DNA from: JAERML01 sp035687895
GTDB taxonomy: Bacteria; Bacteroidota; Ignavibacteria; UBA10030; UBA6906
NCBI GenBank assembly: GCA_035687895.1
Contig: DASRUE010000043.1
Location: 1-26,245 of the forward strand
DNA length: 26,245 nucleotides
Direction: 5' to 3'
The first letter of the stretch is position 1. Each line of letters opens with the position of its first letter. The notes beneath the pieces are model-generated. The model was not told the DNA's origin, did not search any database, and saw only the letters and a list, made by a program, of their open reading frames with translations. Made by a program: the position numbers and the translations under genes. Shown in pieces: positions 1 to 7,841 of the stretch.

Positions 1-108
1 GCCGACCTTCTCGTTGCCGATATCCCCGACTATACCTTTCTCGCGTACCACTTTGGGGTGAACCATATCTCGAAGGTGATCAAACGCGGAACCATCCTGG
101 AAATCTAA
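1..108 (+). CDS. hutI: Imidazolonepropionase, C-terminal fragment (5' end outside window)
   Basis: Only the last 35 codons are present, reading in frame 1 to a TAA stop at 106-108. The peptide contains YHFGVNHISKVIKRG, which matches the usual C-terminal strand of imidazolonepropionase (typically YHFGxNxVxxVIKxG). The enzyme belongs to the amidohydrolase family and hydrolyses imidazolonepropionate to formiminoglutamate, the third step of histidine degradation. The TAA overlaps the ATG of the next gene (TAATG), so translation is probably coupled. The next gene uses the product of this enzyme, which supports the call. None of the metal-binding core is in view, so the identification rests on the tail motif and context. 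Confidence 0.75.
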   Translation, partial: ADLLVADIPDYTFLAYHFGVNHISKVIKRGTILEI

Positions 109-1130
109 TGGCGCGCATCGTCGAATGCGTTCCTAATTTCAGTGAGGGACGCAACATCAAAAGCATCAATGCCATTGCAGGGGCAATCAGTCATGTCCCC
201 GGGGTGAAGTTCATCAGCGCCGAGCCGGATAAGGACTACAACCGCACCGTGGTAACGTTCGTGGGTGAACCGGCAGCGGTGGTCGAGGCCGCGTTCCAGG
301 GAACGAAGAAGGCTTCAGAGCTGATTGACATGGCACAACACAAAGGAGAGCATCCTCGCTTGGGTGCAACGGACGTGGTCCCGTTCGTTCCAGTTTCCGG
401 GGTGACAATGAAGGAATGTGTGGATCTTGCACATGAGTTTGGTCACCGTGTTGGCGAAGAACTTGCGATCCCGATCTATCTCTACGAGGAAGCAGCAACA
501 CGTCCTGAACGGCGCAACCTTTCCACCATCCGCAAGGGAGAATATGAGGGCCTCGCGGAGAAATTGAAAGACCCCGCTTGGAAACCCGACTACGGACCAT
601 CAGAGTTTAATCCACGGTCGGGCGGGACTGTCACGGGCGCACGGATGTTCCTGATTGCCTATAACGTCAACCTGAACACGAACGACGCCAAGCTGGCAAA
701 CGAAATTGCTCTTCGCATTCGTGAAAGCGGTCGGGTGAAGAAAGATGCTCAGGGAAACCCCGTCCTTGATGCCAAGGGCCAGAAAGTGAACATCTCCGGC
801 ACACTCAAAGCAGTCAAAGCCATGGGAGTTTTGCTGGAGGCCCACAACATTGCGCAGGTCTCCATCAACCTCGTCGACTACCACCTCACTCCCCCGCATC
901 TGGCATTCGAGGAAGTGAAGAAGCAGGCGGCAACGCTTGGCATCGCGGTTACAGGAAGCGAAATCGTGGGGTTAACGCCGAAGGAAGCGCTCCTGCTGGC
1001 GGGGTCATTTTATGCTCAAGGCCTGGCCGACGAGCAACAATTGCTTGCAACGGCAATCGACAAGCTTGGCTTGAGCCAACTGGAACCGTTCGAACCACGC
1101 AACAAGATCATTGAATACCAACTGTCATAA
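108..1130 (+). CDS. ftcD: Glutamate formimidoyltransferase
   Basis: 340-residue protein that transfers the formimino group of formiminoglutamate to tetrahydrofolate, giving 5-formimino-THF and glutamate in the cytoplasm. It opens with the family signature VECVPNFSEGRN (residues 5-16) and then has DKDYNRTVVT (41-50). The segment MAQHKGEHPRLGATDVVPF (75-93) contains the conserved catalytic histidine, His82, with the same number as in porcine FTCD. Residues 1-180 are the N-terminal and about 181-300 the C-terminal formiminotransferase subdomain. The length fits the stand-alone transferase; the cyclodeaminase half is a separate gene 13 bp downstream. The start is the ATG in the TAATG overlap with hutI. 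Confidence 0.95.
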   Translation: MARIVECVPNFSEGRNIKSINAIAGAISHVPGVKFISAEPDKDYNRTVVTFVGEPAAVVEAAFQGTKKASELIDMAQHKGEHPRLGATDVVPFVPVSGVTMKECVDLAHEFGHRVGEELAIPIYLYEEAATRPERRNLSTIRKGEYEGLAEKLKDPAWKPDYGPSEFNPRSGGTVTGARMFLIAYNVNLNTNDAKLANEIALRIRESGRVKKDAQGNPVLDAKGQKVNISGTLKAVKAMGVLLEAHNIAQVSINLVDYHLTPPHLAFEEVKKQAATLGIAVTGSEIVGLTPKEALLLAGSFYAQGLADEQQLLATAIDKLGLSQLEPFEPRNKIIEYQLS

Positions 1131-1143
1131 CCTCAGGTGACAC

Positions 1144-1776
1144 ATGCTGACGAAGAAGACTCTTTCCGCATTTCTCGATGAACTTGCCTCATCGTCGCCG
1201 GCTCCCGGCGGTGGAAGCGTTGCGGCGCTTTCCGGTGCATTGGGTGCCGCGCTCACAACGATGGTCTGCAACCTCACAATCGGGAAGAAAAAATACGCCG
1301 ACGTGGAATCCGAAATGAAGTCTGTGCGTGCACAGGCAGAAGACCTGCGAAGCCGGTTTACTGCGTTGGTCGACAAGGACACCGACGCCTTCAACAAAGT
1401 AATGGAGGCGTTCGCTCTTCCCAAAGAGAGCGAAGCGCAGAAGTCACTTCGGACTGCGGCCATTGCCGCGGCTACGAAGGAGGCAACACTGGTACCGCTG
1501 GAAGTAATGAAGCATTGTATTGACGCGCTGGCTCTGACCCAGCGGGTGGCGGCCGCAGGGAATGCAAACTCGGCGAGCGATGCCGGTGTGAGTGCACTCA
1601 TGTTGCACGCCGCTTCCGAAGGCGCGGCGCTGAATGTGAAGATCAATCTCAATGGCCTGTCAGATCAGGATTTCGTCGGATGGAAATCTGAAGAGGTGGA
1701 CTCGTTATTGAAGACCAGCAAGATGATGATGGAGGAAACACTGGAGATGGTTGCCGCAAAACTCCAACGGCAGTGA
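1144..1776 (+). CDS. fchA: Formimidotetrahydrofolate cyclodeaminase
   Basis: 210-residue protein that converts 5-formimino-THF to 5,10-methenyl-THF with release of ammonia. The N-terminus has the family hallmark SPAPGGGSVAALSGALGAAL (residues 18-37), followed by MVCNLTIGKKKY, and later DKDTDAFNKVMEAFALPK. The protein is expected to be all-helical. In animals this activity is fused to formiminotransferase; here it is split, as in many bacteria. AGGTGA at 1135-1140 precedes the ATG as a short-spaced ribosome site. The gene ends 17 bp from the convergent minus-strand gene. Confidence 0.93.
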   Translation: MLTKKTLSAFLDELASSSPAPGGGSVAALSGALGAALTTMVCNLTIGKKKYADVESEMKSVRAQAEDLRSRFTALVDKDTDAFNKVMEAFALPKESEAQKSLRTAAIAAATKEATLVPLEVMKHCIDALALTQRVAAAGNANSASDAGVSALMLHAASEGAALNVKINLNGLSDQDFVGWKSEEVDSLLKTSKMMMEETLEMVAAKLQRQ

Positions 1777-1790
1777 TTTTGTGTCGTTGG
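1764..1790. terminator. Possible hairpin between convergent genes
   Basis: CCAACGGCA (1764-1772) pairs with TGTCGTTGG (1782-1790): nine pairs including one G-U, with a nine-base loop. It overlaps the fchA stop codon and ends just before the stop of the minus-strand gene. On the plus strand no T-run follows. On the minus strand a short TTTT follows. It could act as a weak bidirectional terminator, but this is inferred from geometry only. Confidence 0.35.
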
Positions 1791-1793
1791 CCG

Positions 1794-3413
1794 CTAGGGT
1801 GACGGTGCGACCTTCAGCAGGTACCAGTCAGCCCCCCATGACTGAAATTCCTCGATTCTCTTTATCAGAATCAGGTCTCCTTCCTTGTAACCCGCTGAAT
1901 GATCAACGATGAGCTGAATGTTCACCGGCCAGCCGATGACGTACTCGACATTCACCCTCCTGATGTACTCCATATTGCGGCGTTCGACCAGGGACTCGTA
2001 GCACGATTTGTTGACGACACCGTCGAGGTTGATCACCACCAGACTATCTGCAAAGTATCCCAACCCGCCCGTTTGCGAGCTGCCGAGAATGGTGCCGGCG
2101 GGAAAGGTCTTCTTCGCCCAGAGCCCCGCATTCATATACCCCAGACTGTTCGTTTCCTTTGAGAAGAACAGATTGCTGAATTCAGGGCTGGTGAATGTGG
2201 CTGCTCCAATTGCGACGAAGGGTAAAACAATCAGAAATGCTCCCCCGGCCCGCGACCGTAGAACGGAAAGAATTCCGTCGAACAACGCGGTACCTATCAA
2301 GAGGAGAACGAGGGCTACCGGATAGAAGTAACGCTCAAAAAACCAGGGGGCAAAAATGTAGAATGTGTAGCTGAGGAGGAGGAGAGGAACAAACAGGAGG
2401 GGGAGAGACAGCCACCGGAACTGACGGCGCAGCGTTCCACGGATTTTCTTTCGAAGGGCAAATGCCGCCAATGCGAGTGCGGCGACAATCACCAGCGTTG
2501 AAGCGTTCATTACGACAATAGCACGGGCTGCCCGTCGCATGGTCGATAAATACCAGTTATCGAGAGTTGGCTGATGCTGGACGTTGGCAAGCGACATGAA
2601 GCGAACGGCCTTCCCACTCACAGGGTAGAAATCCCCGGTGTAATGATACGAGTAGAGAAGCCAGGGGAGGTTGATCAGGAAAACGCCAATGGTAATCAGC
2701 AAGAGTGACCGAAGCGATGAGCGTACTCCATGCGGCTGCCGGATGTTCCGCAGCAGAATGACGCACCCTGCCGAAAACGCGAGCAGGAGATTATCGAGAC
2801 GGGCAAACACCGCGCAGCCAAGCAGCAGGCCAAGCACGAAGTCACTCCCTCGTTCGGAATTGTCACGATAGCGAACGGAGAAATACCAAAGAACCACAGC
2901 AATGAAGAAGCAGGAGATCGTTGTCTCCAATCCGTTCAATGTCGTACTGATGACGTAGGGATTGAGAATCCAGAGCGCCGCGGCAGCAAGAGGAGTGATG
3001 AAGGATGTGCTTTGTAATGCCACGAGCCGAAACAGGATAAACAGTGTCGCCGTGTCGAACAGCGAGAGAAGTATCAGGGCGATGTGGATTGGCGTGACGA
3101 TGTCATTCTGGATGATCCAGTAGACAGGCACCATCAGGAATACGTAGAGGGGTTGAAAGCCGTTGGTGTGTTCCAGACCGTAGAGAGGGCCGAGGCCGGC
3201 AGCGATGTTCTTCGCGATCGTCAGTGAAAGGTAGGCATCGTCGGGGATGGTCAGTCCGTCAATGTACTCCAGGGGGCGGAGTGCCACGCTGCATCGGAGC
3301 AGGAGGTTGAGAGCCAACAGCACGAGCACGATCGAACTCCGTGTGCGGCCAGGGAAACGCGTGTCAAACGGGACCAACAAGTTGGTGGACGATCGTTGTG
3401 GATGATTCGACAT
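1794..3413 (-). CDS. Multipass membrane protein, GT-C glycosyltransferase-like
   Basis: 539-residue integral membrane protein of unassigned specificity. A first hydrophobic helix spans about residues 26-45. A loop with a DDAY motif (Asp58, Asp59) and SLTIAKNIAAGLGPLYGLEHTNGFQPLY (described in parts: IAKNIAAGLG, then HTNGFQPLY) follows. This arrangement, a first periplasmic loop with acidic residues before a run of helices, is typical of GT-C (ArnT/PMT-type) lipid-linked sugar transferases. About ten more hydrophobic stretches follow, and the last 100 residues are more polar. It is the last gene of the minus-strand run, 85 bp downstream of the dipeptidase gene. The ATG has no good ribosome site. 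The fold class is fairly likely; substrate and acceptor cannot be read from sequence. Confidence 0.65.
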   Translation of the reverse strand: MSNHPQRSSTNLLVPFDTRFPGRTRSSIVLVLLALNLLLRCSVALRPLEYIDGLTIPDDAYLSLTIAKNIAAGLGPLYGLEHTNGFQPLYVFLMVPVYWIIQNDIVTPIHIALILLSLFDTATLFILFRLVALQSTSFITPLAAAALWILNPYVISTTLNGLETTISCFFIAVVLWYFSVRYRDNSERGSDFVLGLLLGCAVFARLDNLLLAFSAGCVILLRNIRQPHGVRSSLRSLLLITIGVFLINLPWLLYSYHYTGDFYPVSGKAVRFMSLANVQHQPTLDNWYLSTMRRAARAIVVMNASTLVIVAALALAAFALRKKIRGTLRRQFRWLSLPLLFVPLLLLSYTFYIFAPWFFERYFYPVALVLLLIGTALFDGILSVLRSRAGGAFLIVLPFVAIGAATFTSPEFSNLFFSKETNSLGYMNAGLWAKKTFPAGTILGSSQTGGLGYFADSLVVINLDGVVNKSCYESLVERRNMEYIRRVNVEYVIGWPVNIQLIVDHSAGYKEGDLILIKRIEEFQSWGADWYLLKVAPSP

Positions 3414-3498
3414 GCGCGGTGATTGGACTGAAGTCGGTCAACACAGAACGACAAACCGTCTGAAAGTAGGGAAGACTCAAGAGAAACGCAAGCAGTGG

Positions 3499-5193
3499 CT
3501 ATCGGCAGACTTGTTGGAAGACACGAAGCGCATTTCCACCCAGAATCTTTCTGACATCGATGGGCGAGTAGCCGCGTTTGAGCAATGCTAGGGTAAGCGC
3601 GGGGAACCGGGAGACATCTTCCAGCCCTACGGGCGTCTGTTCGATACCATCAAAGTCCGACCCGAGAGCCACGTGGTCGATCCCGACGAGATTTCTGATA
3701 TAGTCGATGTGGCGGATAACGGTATCGATGGTGGCGCTATTGGTTGAGGAAAGGAAGAAGGGATAAAAGACCAGACCTATGACTCCACCCGTCTGTGCGA
3801 TGGCGATGATTTGTGCATCCGTCAGATTGCGATAGTGATTCCGCAGCGTTCGGGCACCGGAATGCGTGGCAATGATGGGGTTTGTCGTGGTTGCCAGGAT
3901 GTCTTCAATCGTCCGGATGCCGGTGTGGGAAACATCAATGATCATTCCGAGTGTATCCATCGTGCGGATAACTGTTCTCCCGAACTCCGACAGCCCGACT
4001 GTGGCCGATTGCGGATCTGCGGCAGCCGTTGCCCATGAGGTGCTATTGTTCCAAGTGATGGTCATGTATCGCGCCCCGCGTGCATACAGTGACCGGAGTT
4101 TTGCGAGATCATTTTCGATTGAATGTCCCCCTTCAACTGCAAGGATGCCGGCAATTTTTCCCTGCGCATTCAGTTGGGAAATATCATTTACTGTCCGTGC
4201 CTGCCCAAGTGTCACGGGGTTGCGTGCAACCTGGGCGTCGAAGGAATCGGCCATTGCAAGGACACGCTGATACGGATTGGTGCCAAATGCCGACGGATCC
4301 GCCCAGAGAGCGAACATCTGTGCGTCTACACCACCGTCGCGAAAGCGTGGGATATCCGAATGGTTGAACGTGTGCCGCGGTCCGAGTTGATATCCAGAGA
4401 CCACCTTTTCCAGAACATCATTATGCAGATCAATAAGAAACGCACGGTTGTGCACGGCCTCAAGAAGAAAATCGGCGCGCACGCCATTGACCAGCACAAT
4501 CGTTGTCGAATCGGGTTCATAACCGATCTTTGAAGCGGAAACCTTGTATTCTGCCATTATCGTTGTTGCGGCAGACGACGTCACACTCTCCCGGCTTCTC
4601 GTCACATTGCCCAATCCTCCAGTTCCACCGCCATCCAGTTGGATCATCTTTCTGACGACCCGTTTTCCTTGCATCTCAATGGAGTAAAACAACACGCCTG
4701 CAGCACCCGTACTTCTCCAGGGAATGCTGTACGTTCCCGGCTCAAGCAAGAAGGTGCTCTCATCAAGTCGTCTTCCGAGAATGTCGTGCACAGCGATCCT
4801 AATCCACCCGGCATGGGAAAGTGCAAACTCGATCGTTGTAGACGGGTTGAATGGGTTTGGGTAGTTCTGCGCAAGGGTGAATCGGTCCGGTGCAGTTGCT
4901 TCCACCCCCACGTTGCTGGGTGTTATAGCATACGTCCAACTGCCCGAGGCGTTAGTGTAAGTGGTGTACCGTTCTCCTGGGTCTGCAATGTTGACGAGCT
5001 CGATGAGAACGGAATCGACAGGATCAAGTGTGGTCACGTCACGAACCGCGCCGTTGACGACGATGGGCTGAGCTGAAGTGGCCGTCACGCCTGCGAGTAT
5101 CCAGACGAACAAGACCGAGACGAGCCACGTGCTGGAGGTCGGGAGGGATTCAGCGTTTGACAAAGAACAGAAGGTGGGAGATGATCGACTCAT
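3499..5193 (-). CDS. Secreted membrane-dipeptidase (M19) with internal T9SS-type sorting module
   Basis: 564 residues. A long N-region and hydrophobic segment (about 22-40, ending TSA-Q) form a signal peptide. Residues 45-92 look like the first half of a carboxypeptidase-regulatory-like beta domain (GAVRDVTTLDPVDSVLIEL, then NASGSWTYAI). Residues 103-187 are a complete T9SS type A-like module: FTLAQNYPNPFNPSTTIEF, then a VHDILGRRL strand, and ending VVRKMIQLDGG. Residues 214-246 (YKVSASKIGYEPDSTTIVL) resemble the second half of the regulatory domain. The M19 catalytic domain fills 251-564 with the expected zinc ligands: His257/Asp259 (HND), Glu354 (EGGH), His423 (DVSHTG), His444 (THSGAR) and the GSDFDG aspartate, Asp513. 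It should hydrolyse dipeptides outside the cytoplasm. A strong AGGAGG-type ribosome site at 5196-5205 fixes the start. Confidence 0.88.
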   Translation of the reverse strand: MSRSSPTFCSLSNAESLPTSSTWLVSVLFVWILAGVTATSAQPIVVNGAVRDVTTLDPVDSVLIELVNIADPGERYTTYTNASGSWTYAITPSNVGVEATAPDRFTLAQNYPNPFNPSTTIEFALSHAGWIRIAVHDILGRRLDESTFLLEPGTYSIPWRSTGAAGVLFYSIEMQGKRVVRKMIQLDGGGTGGLGNVTRSRESVTSSAATTIMAEYKVSASKIGYEPDSTTIVLVNGVRADFLLEAVHNRAFLIDLHNDVLEKVVSGYQLGPRHTFNHSDIPRFRDGGVDAQMFALWADPSAFGTNPYQRVLAMADSFDAQVARNPVTLGQARTVNDISQLNAQGKIAGILAVEGGHSIENDLAKLRSLYARGARYMTITWNNSTSWATAAADPQSATVGLSEFGRTVIRTMDTLGMIIDVSHTGIRTIEDILATTTNPIIATHSGARTLRNHYRNLTDAQIIAIAQTGGVIGLVFYPFFLSSTNSATIDTVIRHIDYIRNLVGIDHVALGSDFDGIEQTPVGLEDVSRFPALTLALLKRGYSPIDVRKILGGNALRVFQQVCR

Positions 5194-5200
5194 ATCCTTC

Positions 5201-5214
5201 CTCCTGTTGAGGAG
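5201..5214 (-). promoter_or_regulatory. Hairpin overlapping the ribosome binding site of the dipeptidase gene
   Basis: CTCCT and AGGAG form a 5-bp stem with a 4-base loop, so part of the AGGAGG ribosome site can pair with sequence immediately upstream. In the mRNA this could reduce or tune initiation. The stem is short and may be a by-product of the purine-rich ribosome site. Confidence 0.3.
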
Positions 5215-5233
5215 AATGATTTATGGCACCTGC

Positions 5234-5262
5234 AAAGTACACCAGATTGGAGCGAATGTCAA
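5234..5262 (-). promoter_or_regulatory. Sigma70-like promoter for the dipeptidase gene
   Basis: On the minus strand a perfect TTGACA (5262-5257) is followed after exactly 17 bp by TACTTT (5239-5234). It lies in the 74-bp gap between the rsmE stop and the dipeptidase start, with about 40 bp to the ATG. The -35 box is ideal and the -10 box is poor (3 of 6). The dipeptidase may therefore be transcribed separately from rsmE. Confidence 0.45.
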
Positions 5263-5267
5263 GCTAT

Positions 5268-5993
5268 CTACTGTGTCTGTGCAGGGTGATGGAGGATGAT
5301 AGCAGCGGAGGCAACGATCGCTGCCGTTTCGGTTCGGAGTCTTCGTGGGCCAAGGGATACGGTATGGAAACCTGCGCCTGCAGCGACCGCAATTTCTTCG
5401 TCTGTGAATCCCCCCTCCGGACCGATGCAAATGACGACAGAGGCAGACGAGTATGAGGTGAGGAGAGAGGAGATCGTGCGTGTAGTTTCTTGCTCGTGCG
5501 GGATGACCTTCAGGCAGTTCGCTGGGGAAGTGTGTACAAAGTCAGTAAGAGAGACGGGCTCGTGTACCCTCGGTAGCACACAGCGTCCGGACTGCTTCAT
5601 CGCTGCCAGGGCGAGCTTTTGCCAGCGCTCGGTCTTTGGGTGCTCGGGGATTGTTCGCTTGGTGAGAAGTGGGACGATCGCAACGACGCCGATCTCTGTT
5701 GCTTTCTCCACAAGGACGTCGAACCGAGCCGCGTTTTTCAGGAGGGCAACAGCAAGGGTGACAGCGATGCCCGGTTCATGCAACCGCTCACGTCGGGCGG
5801 TGATTGAGCATCGCGCTGTCCGCCTGCTTACTTCTTTGATGATAACTTCATACGCCCGTCCTGCTCCATCTACCACAAGAAGCATATCTCCCACCCTCTT
5901 CCGCATAACGTGGGTGAGATGTGCGAACTCATCCCCCTCGATGGTCAGTTCATTGTGAGTGATAAGATGAGGGGGTGTGTAGAAGTATTCCAT
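5268..5993 (-). CDS. rsmE: 16S rRNA m3U1498 methyltransferase RsmE
   Basis: 241-residue SPOUT-class methyltransferase that N3-methylates U1498 of 16S rRNA using S-adenosylmethionine. An N-terminal PUA-like RNA-binding domain (residues 1-70, with HLTHVMRKRVGD) precedes the trefoil-knot domain. The knot carries the signature strings IGPEGGFTDEE (190-200) and SLGPRRLRTETA (213-224), which form the SAM pocket. Length is normal. It follows the surface-antigen gene by 46 bp and probably shares its transcript. Confidence 0.95.
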   Translation of the reverse strand: MEYFYTPPHLITHNELTIEGDEFAHLTHVMRKRVGDMLLVVDGAGRAYEVIIKEVSRRTARCSITARRERLHEPGIAVTLAVALLKNAARFDVLVEKATEIGVVAIVPLLTKRTIPEHPKTERWQKLALAAMKQSGRCVLPRVHEPVSLTDFVHTSPANCLKVIPHEQETTRTISSLLTSYSSASVVICIGPEGGFTDEEIAVAAGAGFHTVSLGPRRLRTETAAIVASAAIILHHPAQTQ

Positions 5994-6039
5994 GGCGGCT
6001 GATCCGTTCTCTGAGTTTCAGCACTCTGGTTCCGCTATG

Positions 6040-7374
6040 CTACAGCGATGTACGAAAGTCAATGATAAATTGCCCTTTGCCGTATTCATTCCAGGCATAT
6101 TCCGTACGGACAACGACGCTATACGGGAGGAGGAAATGAACACCTCCACCATACCCCGATGCGAACGAGTTCCAATGTATGGCTTCTTTTCGAAACCAGG
6201 TAGCTCCGGCATCTGCGAAGATTGCCAGGCTGATGCCAAACCGCCATACAGAGAATTCCGTCGGCATTGGGATCGCGGTGAAGTTGATGGTCCGTGCTTT
6301 AAGGAGTGGCCAGCGGAGTTCGAGGATGCCACCCATGAGATTCTCTCCCTCAAAGACGGTGGTGAAATTTCCCCGGATGCGGTCACCATAACCAAAGTAC
6401 GCCCGACTATGCGTGGGAATGAGACTGCCGGAAACGACGGTGCCATGGACACGAGTGGCGAGCGTAAAATTGCCAGGCAGAGGGAAATACCAACGAAGGT
6501 CTGCACCAAACCGGGTGAAACTCAGGGTCGCGTCGCTGAAACCGTTCTTGCTTACATAGGCGCTCACGAATTGACCATGAGACGCGTATTCGCGGAGGTC
6601 CCGCGAGTCGTATGTATACCGGAACGTTGCATAGAGGAACGCATCCCTTCCATCCATAGATGCAGTCCGGCCGGGGCGATATTCATCAACATGAATGATC
6701 CGGTATCCGACATTCAACCCGACCGTGGAAAACAGGTTTACACGGGTGCCCAAAGTTGCGTTTAGGTCATAGTGCTGCTCATCGAAGTCACCGGTGATTG
6801 AGGACTCGATCTTGCTCCGATTCCGGATCCGGCTATACGAAAGGTCTGCGGCAAAGAAAAGCTGATGCTCACGGTCGAGCAACGGATCGCCGAACGACAA
6901 ATCCAATGCGGGGTTGTACCCGAAGATCACGGAGCCAAACAGCTTCTGGTTACGCCCCTGAAAATTGTTATGCAGTAGCCCAGCGCCATAGAAAGGTTTC
7001 TTTGGGTCGCCGTCGCGGAACCCAAACAAGGGAAGGGGGATTAAGTACCATCGCTCGTTGACGTCCACATTGAGAAATTGCTGCCCCTCCAGTGTATCGC
7101 AGAAGAGATCCACGCGTGTAAACAGACCGAGACTGTAAATCCTGTTCCGATCATACTCTATTGTTTCGAGGGTCGCAACGGACCCGGATTTGATTGCCAT
7201 CTCATCCAGGATAACGTACGCCTCGGTCTTCTTGTTACCAGTAACGATGATGGTGTCAATAACACCAAGTGTGTCTGAAGAAGTTTGAGGGGGAGCTTCC
7301 TGTGCGAACACCAGTGGGGAAACAAGAACGAAAGGAAGGGAGAGAACGAAGAATCTGCGCATCAGGTCAATCAT
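6040..7374 (-). CDS. Outer-membrane protein: one POTRA domain plus surface-antigen beta-barrel
   Basis: 444 residues. The N-terminal signal peptide ends near VFAQ (residue 25). Residues 38-109 form a single POTRA-like domain (IDTIIVTGNKKTEAYVILDE, then YDRNRIYSLGLFTRVDL). Residues 110-444 are rich in alternating hydrophobic strands with YTYDSRDLREYASHGQFVSAYV, as in the bacterial surface antigen (BamA/TamA/Omp85) barrel family. It is too short for BamA, which normally has several POTRA domains. The C-terminus, FIIDFRTSL, is not the classic terminal Phe/Trp. A second in-frame ATG at 7362 also leaves a signal peptide; neither start has a clear ribosome site. The cargo is unknown; Omp85 relatives insert or translocate proteins or lipids at the outer membrane. 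Confidence 0.8.
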   Translation of the reverse strand: MIDLMRRFFVLSLPFVLVSPLVFAQEAPPQTSSDTLGVIDTIIVTGNKKTEAYVILDEMAIKSGSVATLETIEYDRNRIYSLGLFTRVDLFCDTLEGQQFLNVDVNERWYLIPLPLFGFRDGDPKKPFYGAGLLHNNFQGRNQKLFGSVIFGYNPALDLSFGDPLLDREHQLFFAADLSYSRIRNRSKIESSITGDFDEQHYDLNATLGTRVNLFSTVGLNVGYRIIHVDEYRPGRTASMDGRDAFLYATFRYTYDSRDLREYASHGQFVSAYVSKNGFSDATLSFTRFGADLRWYFPLPGNFTLATRVHGTVVSGSLIPTHSRAYFGYGDRIRGNFTTVFEGENLMGGILELRWPLLKARTINFTAIPMPTEFSVWRFGISLAIFADAGATWFRKEAIHWNSFASGYGGGVHFLLPYSVVVRTEYAWNEYGKGQFIIDFRTSL

Positions 7375-7425
7375 GATAACAAAAAGAGTCTCGCAGAGGG
7401 GACTCCGGAACAGTGAAAAAGAAGT

Positions 7426-7839
7426 TCATGCGACGAGCCGTTGGTGCTCAACCATCATACACTGTTCCACCACGACCTGCAACCCTGCACGATCAGCGTA
7501 GTCTGCAGCACCGGGATGGAAGACGCCGAGTTGCATCCAAGCAGCCCTGGCGTGCACTCTGATTGCAGACTCCACAACGTCCGGGACAAACTCGGCCCGC
7601 CGGAAGATGTCGACAATGTCGATCTTCTCGGGAACATCATCTAACGTCGGGTACGATTTCACACCAAGCACGTTATCAACATTTGGGTTGACCGGGACAA
7701 TTGTGTACCCGGCATTCAGAAGGTAGCGAGCAACCCCATGACTATCCCGCCGCGGGTTATCCGATAGTCCAACCACCGCAATCACTCGAGATGAAAGCAG
7801 GAGACTTCTCACTTCATCATCCGATTCAAGAAACGGCAT
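7426..7839 (-). CDS. CoA-binding domain protein (YccU-type)
   Basis: 137-residue small Rossmann-fold protein of the CoA_binding_2 family. VIAVVGLSDNPRRDSHGVARYLLNAGY is the nucleotide-binding start (the GLSDNPxRxS core is conserved). It continues with VPVNPNVDNVLGVKSYPTL and MQLGVFHPGAADYA near the C-terminus. Relatives bind coenzyme A, and a physiological role is not established. I chose the ATG at 7839, five bases after AAGGG (7849-7845). A GTG at 7845 overlapping the gcvP stop is an alternative adding two residues. The gene sits directly against gcvP, so it is co-transcribed and probably coupled. Confidence 0.85.
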   Translation of the reverse strand: MPFLESDDEVRSLLLSSRVIAVVGLSDNPRRDSHGVARYLLNAGYTIVPVNPNVDNVLGVKSYPTLDDVPEKIDIVDIFRRAEFVPDVVESAIRVHARAAWMQLGVFHPGAADYADRAGLQVVVEQCMMVEHQRLVA

Positions 7840-7841
7840 TG

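Noticed and set aside
3463..3491. TTGCGT-17-TACTTT on the minus strand before the GT-C-like gene
   Set aside because: The spacing is right, but both boxes are weak and the gene may simply be read through from the dipeptidase gene.
5992..6765. A 257-codon open frame on the plus strand
   Set aside because: It is opposite the one-POTRA barrel gene, which has a signal peptide and family motifs. No ribosome site or domain is seen.
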